Assembly: GCA_023374025.1 (NCBI GenBank) | Contig: SIJG01000039.1 | Location: 393,696 to 457,695, forward strand | Source: Heterodera schachtii | Taxonomy: Eukaryota; Nematoda; Chromadorea; Rhabditida; Heteroderidae | Direction: 5' to 3' | Length of the DNA: 64,000 nucleotides | In this document: positions 59,729 to 64,000 of the stretch, one piece after another | Position numbering within the stretch: position 1 is the first letter of the stretch | Layout of the letters: every line of letters starts with the position of its first letter | The notes under the pieces: generated by a model | Databases searched by the model: none | The model's input: the letters and a program-made list of their open reading frames with translations, nothing else | Told to the model about the DNA's origin: nothing | Program-made: the position numbers and the translations under genes

Positions 59729-60286
59729 TGTCGCAGCTCAGCGAGCTGCGACTGTCCGATGATCGGACATTTTGAACGAAATGAGCAAAGAGTGGAAGAG
59801 GGCACAAAAAGGGCAACAAACGAGCAAAGAGCAAAGGAAAAAGAGGTGCAGCGAATGCTCCGCTAATTAATGAGCACGTGAAGGGGCAAAATGGAGCGAT
59901 CAAAAGCGGCGACAACACCCTTTCGCGCAAATGTGGCCCGATGGAACGCAAAAAGAGGAGCCGATTCAACCACGAACGCATGTGAAGAACCGGCCGCAAC
60001 AGCGATGCCCGACGAAGAAAAGGAAGAAAAACCCCCGAAAGATCACCCCATTTTCTTATTAATTAATTGTAGCCCCACCATTTTGGATCCTATTTAAGCA
60101 CCGTAAATTGTACATTTAATTGTCCTCCTCTTCAGCCCAATAAACAGTGAAAACCCATCCCCATTGGGGGGAACATTTGGGCGGGGGCCCTCCCCCTTTC
60201 CCTCCCGTCTCTGTGCCGGCCCAACCCAAATCCCGAACCAACGGACGACGAACCGTCCCGTTGCGGCTTTTGGGCCAGCCGCAACA
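59729..60286 (+). repeat. 5' LTR of the non-autonomous element
   Basis: 558 bp. It starts with two consecutive perfect hairpins: stem GTCGCAGCTC / GAGCTGCGAC around AGC (59730-59752), then TGTCCGA / TCGGACA around TGA. A TATA-like CCTATTTAAG lies near 60088-60097 and AATAAA at 60139-60144. The 68- and 97-codon frames inside are repeated in both LTRs and show no known protein. Confidence 0.9.
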
Positions 60287-60288
60287 TG

Positions 60289-60307
60289 TGGCGACCCTGG
60301 CAGGGAC
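60289..60307 (+). other. Probable primer-binding site
   Basis: TGGCGACCCTGGCAGGGAC begins two bases after the LTR. It starts with TGG, the complement of a tRNA CCA tail. It differs from the TGGCGCAGTCAGC of both Ty3/gypsy elements, so a different tRNA and perhaps a different helper lineage is used. I cannot name the tRNA with confidence. Confidence 0.55.
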
Positions 60308-60359
60308 TTTTGGGATTTTTGGAAAATTAGTTTAGGGAAGGGGGGAGTTAGGCAGACCT

Positions 60360-60502
60360 CACAAGTTTTTTGTAACTTGTGACGGATGCAAATTGTGCTT
60401 GTCATTTTGTTTTGTCTTGCGCGCATCAGGCCCTTGAGTTTTCTGTAACTCAATGCGCCTAGCATTTTAGCGCCTTTAGGCCCTTGGGTTTTCTGTAACC
60501 CA
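60360..60502 (+). promoter_or_regulatory. Three leader hairpins with covarying stems
   Basis: Hairpin 1 is CACAAGTT / AACTTGTG around TTTTGT (60360-60381). Hairpin 2 is TTGAGTT / AACTCAA around TTCTGT (60434-60453), enclosed by GCGCAT / ATGCGC (60421-60426 and 60453-60458). Hairpin 3 is TGGGTT / AACCCA around TTCTGT (60485-60502). The loops are nearly constant, while stem bases change on both sides together. This indicates that the RNA fold, not only the sequence, is kept. The role is unknown; packaging or dimerisation is possible. Confidence 0.65.
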
Positions 60503-60540
60503 TTGTGCCTCGTCAGAAGCCTCAGCTCAGTTTGGTGATT

Positions 60541-61141
60541 GAAGAAGCGCAAGCACAAGCGCACACATTGAGAAGCGCAAAGGGGCGCAAATTTGGAGAA
60601 GCGCAAAGGCCGCAAATTGAAGAAGCGCAAGCACAGGCGCACACATTGAAGAAGCGCAAGCACAGGCGCACACATTGAAGAAGCGCAAGCACAGGCGCAC
60701 ACATTGAAGAAGCGCAAGCACAGGCGCACACATTGAAGAAGCGCAAGCACAGGCGCACACATTGAAGAAGCGCAAGCACAGGCGCACAAATTGAAGAAGC
60801 GCAAGCACAGGCGCACACATTGTAGAAGCGCAAGCACAGGCGCACACATTGAAGAAGCGCAAGCACAGGCGCACACATTGAAGAAGCGCAAGCACAGGCG
60901 CACACATTGAAGAAGCGCAAGCACAGGCGCACACATTGAAGAAGCGCAAGCACAGGCGCACACATTGAAGAAGCGCAAGCACAGGCGCACAAATTGAAGA
61001 AGCGCAAGCACAGGCGCACACATTGAAGAAGCGCAAGCACAGGCGCACACATTGAAGAAGCGCAAGCACAGGCGCAAACATTGAAGAGGCGCAAGCACAG
61101 GCGCACACATTGAAGAAGCGCAAGCACAGGCGCAAGTTTGA
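60541..61141 (+). repeat. 29-bp tandem array, about 18 regular copies
   Basis: Regular units start at 60619 and every 29 bases to 61112; each unit begins GAAGAAGCGCAAGCACAGGC. A related unit at 60541 and degenerate sequence precede the array. Copies are nearly identical, with single-base variants such as CACAAATT. The minus strand is open in all three frames across the array (the longest run is 444 codons, 60527-61861). Since 29 is not a multiple of 3 and the plus strand is poor in T, this is compositional and not evidence of a protein. The plus strand has a TGA every third unit in each frame. Confidence 0.95.
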
Positions 61142-61860
61142 GGCCCAAATTAAGAGGTGCAAATTGGAGAGGAGCAATTGAGGATGCCCAAGTTTGATGC
61201 GCAAATTGGAGGCGCAATTGAGGACGCGCAAATTTGATGCGCACAGAAGCGCAAGTTTGTTGCGCAAATTGGAAGGCGCAATTTGAGGCGCACAGAAGCG
61301 CAAATTTGGTGCGCAGATTGGAAGCGCAAGTTTGGAGCGCAAATCTGAGGCGCAAATTTGAGGCGCACATTTAAGAAGCGCAAATGAGGCACAAATTTTG
61401 AGGCGCAAATTGGAGAGGCGCAATTTAAGATGAGCAAATTTGAAGCGCAAATTGGAAGAGGCGCAAATGGGGACACGCAAATTTGAGGCGCACACACAAA
61501 TGAAGAAGCGCAAACTTGAGGCGCACATTGGAGCGCAAATTTGAGGCGCAACTGAGGCGCAAATTGAGAAGCGCAAATTTGAGGCGCAAAAGTCTGCCGA
61601 TGATGCAGACATCACACAAGCACAGACGCAACAGGAGGCACAAATGGACACACCGACGCAAGTGGAGAACCATAAATGTGGCGCCCGTAGCTCAAAATGG
61701 ACAGAGCACTCCACACATTGGAGAGAACGGCGCCGAAGAGTCGAGGCCAAATTTGGAAAAAGATCAGAGCAAGAGCTGGACACAGAAGTCAGAAAGCCCA
61801 GCAGCAACAGCAACTCCAAGAGGAAGTGCCTAAGACTCAATCGATGAGTCAGCAATGGCA
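61141..61860 (+). repeat. Degenerate GCGCAAATTTGAG repeats and unique tail
   Basis: To about 61600 the sequence consists of irregular copies of a short unit around AGGCGCAAATTTG, related in composition to the 29-bp array. From about 61600 to 61860 it is non-repetitive and open on the plus strand (105 codons, 61516-61833) with a polar, Gln-, Ser- and Glu-rich reading. This could be a trace of a Gag tail, but no motif supports it. Confidence 0.6.
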
Positions 61861-61885
61861 AATGCGCTGGTCATTCCGCCGGGAA

Positions 61886-62443
61886 TGTCGCAGCTCAGCG
61901 AGCTGCGACTGTCCGATGATCGGACATTTTGAACGAAATGAGCAAAGAGTGGAAGAGGGCACAAAAAGGGCAACAAACGAGCAAAGAGCAAAGGAAAAAG
62001 AGGTGCAGCGAATGCTCCGCTAATTAATGAGCACGTGAAGGGGCAAAATGGAGCGATCAAAAGCGGCGACAACACCCTTTCGCGCAAATGTGGCCCGATG
62101 GAACGCAAAAAGAGGAGCCGATTCAACCACGAACGCATGTGAAGAACCGGCCGCAACAGCGATGCCCGACGAAGAAAAGGAAGAAAAACCCCCGAAAGAT
62201 CACCCCATTTTCTTATTAATTAATTGTAGCCCCACCATTTTGGATCCTATTTAAGCACCGTAAATTGTACATTTAATTGTCCTCCTCTTCAGCCCAATAA
62301 ACAGTGAAAACCCATCCCCATTGGGGGGAACATTTGGGCGGGGGCCCTCCCCCTTTCCCTCCCGTCTCTGTGCCGGCCCAACCCAAATCCCGAACCAACG
62401 GACGACGAACCGTCCCGTTGCGGCTTTTGGGCCAGCCGCAACA
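61886..62443 (+). repeat. 3' LTR of the non-autonomous element
   Basis: 558 bp at an offset of 2157 bp from the 5' LTR, identical by eye. AATAAA at 62296-62301. CAAA follows at 62444-62447. Confidence 0.9.
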
Positions 62444-62447
62444 CAAA

Positions 62448-63063
62448 TAAATTATTAAACAAAAAAGATTCAAAATGTTTATCAATATTTTATTTTTTAG
62501 TAAATGCTATTATATTTTTCTTATTTACTATTAATTAAATAAAAAAGTTTCTTAAAAGTAATAATTATCACTCAAAACGATTAAACATTAAAAGTGTATA
62601 TTAATAAAGAATAATATGTATTAATTAAAAAATTGAAAAACATCTTTTGAAAAAAATTGAAAAACAATTAAAATATAATTTTCAAATTATTCACTTTAGA
62701 AAATTGATAGCTGGAAGCAGAATATAAATTAATGTTAGCACAATATGGAATAAAATATGTATAAATAAGTATTGTAATTCATAAAAAATCAACTTATTAA
62801 AATTAAGGTATTAATTCGTAAAAAAAAACACACAAATATTATTAATAGATTTAGTATTAAAAACAAAAGACAATAATTAAAAAATAAAAATAGGTATTGT
62901 TTTTCTTCTAATTTTTCAAAATATTCTTTTTCAATGAAAGCTTAAGATTTATTAGTATGCTGTTAGATTTTTCATTTAAATCAAGAAACAAAATCTCAAT
63001 TAATTAACAATTTATTCGAAAAAATACTAAAACGAATTAATTTGTTTAATAAATAAATGAATA
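62448..63063. other. AT-rich DNA without recognisable genes
   Basis: A-biased plus strand, no coding-like frame. Confidence 0.6.
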
Positions 63064-63072
63064 TATATAAAA

Positions 63073-63725
63073 GATGCTAGGTCGATCCAAAATAAACTCA
63101 GTGTGGGCGTTCCAAAAAAAAAACTCAGTGATTGATTGGTCATTTTACGGAATCCTATCGCACCACTTTCGGGGCACCAAAAGTGCCTGATCCGGAACCC
63201 GGACCGTCCCGGTTAAGAACAATTTTTTGTTCAGTTTTTCAAGGTCTATCTCCCAGGCCGGGTCCGGTTCTTGATCCATTCACTTTGAGCCCGTCATGAA
63301 TCGGGCACATCTGCCGGAGGACTCTCAGCCTCGCCCCCGACCCTGGCGTTGTCCAACCCAAACTAAGTGTGCCGGTACCAGCGGCTTTTTTGTACAACTC
63401 GATGAGCTCTACAAAACGGTATCAATGGCGTCCGGCTGTGTCTACTACACATGGAGAAAATTGGCGAGAAGTGATGCAAAAGGTCGGGGGCGAGGCTGAG
63501 AGTCCTCCGGCAGATGTGCCCGATCCATGACGGGCTCAAAGTGAATGGATCAAGAACCGGACCCGGCCTAGGAGATAGCCCTTGAAAAACTGAACAAAAA
63601 ATTGTTCTAAACCGGGCTGGTCCGGGTTCCGGATCAGGCACTTTTGGTGCCCCGAAAATGGTGCGATCGGCTTCCTGAAAATGACCAATCAATCACTGAG
63701 TTTTTTTTTGGATTGACTCATCACG
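63073..63725. mobile_element. Foldback element F with long GC-rich arms, 9-bp target duplication
   Basis: The 653-bp element lies between perfect direct repeats TATATAAAA (63064-63072 and 63726-63734). The left end GATGCTAGGTCGATCC resembles the right terminus of foldback A (GTGCTAGGTCGAACC). The left side has two CCAAAA..CTCAGTG subunits, the second preceded by GTGTGGGCG as in A; the right side has one. Inside, GC-rich arms of about 230 bp (63111-63342 and 63482-63714) pair with few mismatches around a 139-bp unpaired centre (63343-63481). Frames of 67 and 109 codons in the arms are by-products of the palindrome; no transposase is seen. Confidence 0.88.
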
Positions 63726-63734
63726 TATATAAAA

Positions 63735-64000
63735 TGTTTTAATCATCCATAATTTCTTTAATTGATAATAAGATTAATTCCATGAATATAGCTCAGTTTT
63801 AATAAAAACTGACGAATTCGCAGCAAAGATGCATCAATGTCCCATAGGGAGATAAAATTAAAAAAAGTGTAAAAAGTAATATTTTATAAGTGTATTAAAT
63901 GACTGTAATATTTGTTTAGAAATTAAATTTAGAAAATATTATACAGAACATTATAATTTTAACCATCATAATTAGGTAAACTAATAAAATAAACATTTTA
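63735..64000. other. AT-rich DNA, nothing recognised
   Basis: No coding-like frame or repeat seen to the window end. Confidence 0.6.

Larger units (their letters stand above)
59729..62443 (+). mobile_element. Non-autonomous LTR retrotransposon without gag or pol
   Basis: The 2715-bp element has two 558-bp LTRs beginning TGTCGCAG and ending GCAACA, flanked by CAAA (59725-59728 and 62444-62447). The LTRs show no difference by eye. The internal region of about 1.6 kb has a primer-binding-like site, a hairpin-rich leader, a 29-bp tandem array and a degenerate extension. It has no recognisable capsid, protease, reverse transcriptase or integrase. It must use proteins of another element, like the large non-autonomous retrotransposon derivatives (LARD-like). 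Identical LTRs imply recent mobility. The polypurine tract before the 3' LTR is poor (CCGCCGGGAA). Confidence 0.85.

Noticed and set aside
60541..61141. CRISPR-like array with 29-bp repeats
   Set aside because: Units are directly adjacent with no unique spacers, lie between LTRs, and the genome is eukaryotic.
60094..61861. Three overlapping minus-strand frames of 282-444 codons with Cys-rich repeats
   Set aside because: All three frames of one strand are open together because the 29-bp tandem unit and its degenerate extension rarely contain the complements of stop codons. The period is not a multiple of 3, so the same repeat is read in all frames. No domain or start context supports a protein.
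63296..63692. 67- and 109-codon frames in foldback F
   Set aside because: They run through inverted arms and the centre, with no similarity to transposases or other proteins.

Overview
The window reads as a very AT-rich, gene-poor eukaryotic nuclear region. It has no compact operon-like gene layout, and its best-preserved coding DNA belongs to retrotransposons. Its host is most likely an invertebrate. A nematode is my best guess, from the style of the tRNA-Ser-primed Ty3/gypsy elements with a single Gag-Pol frame, but no host gene here fixes the species. Background DNA is very AT-rich by eye; the mobile elements are clearly richer in GC and stand out as islands.

Layout: 0-8 kb is AT-rich DNA with a few dispersed repeat fragments and a decayed LINE endonuclease (8058-8302, minus strand). 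A foldback element lies at 8456-9244. An intact, apparently young Ty3/gypsy retrotransposon occupies 16353-21593, with LTRs identical by eye, a 5-bp target duplication and one 1415-codon Gag-Pol frame. Two palindromic elements lie at 24700-25100 and 41789-42169. Two copies of a repeat with tRNA-like A and B boxes lie at 33.7-34.1 and 35.7-36.2 kb, the second inside a GC-rich-ended inverted-repeat element (35573-36600). A small broken coding sequence, readable in two frames, lies at 43342-43887. A foldback at 52946-57997 is split by a rearranged Ty3/gypsy copy (53056-57137) related to the first. A non-autonomous LTR element without gag or pol lies at 59729-62443 and carries a 29-bp tandem array. 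A last foldback lies at 63073-63725.

The unifying theme is mobile DNA. Six inverted-repeat elements with several different termini are each flanked by a 9-bp (one possibly 10-bp) direct repeat, which points to one transposase type acting on several non-autonomous families. No transposase gene is in the window. The three LTR elements differ in state: one is apparently complete, one has lost the gag C-terminus and protease and carries an internal inverted duplication, and one never shows coding capacity. Both the intact Ty3/gypsy element and the non-autonomous LTR element carry arrays of short stem-loops in their 5' leaders, which is the most unusual structure seen here.

Limits: all alignments were done by eye, so percent identities and boundaries of old repeats are approximate. 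Most of the AT-rich DNA shows no recognisable gene.
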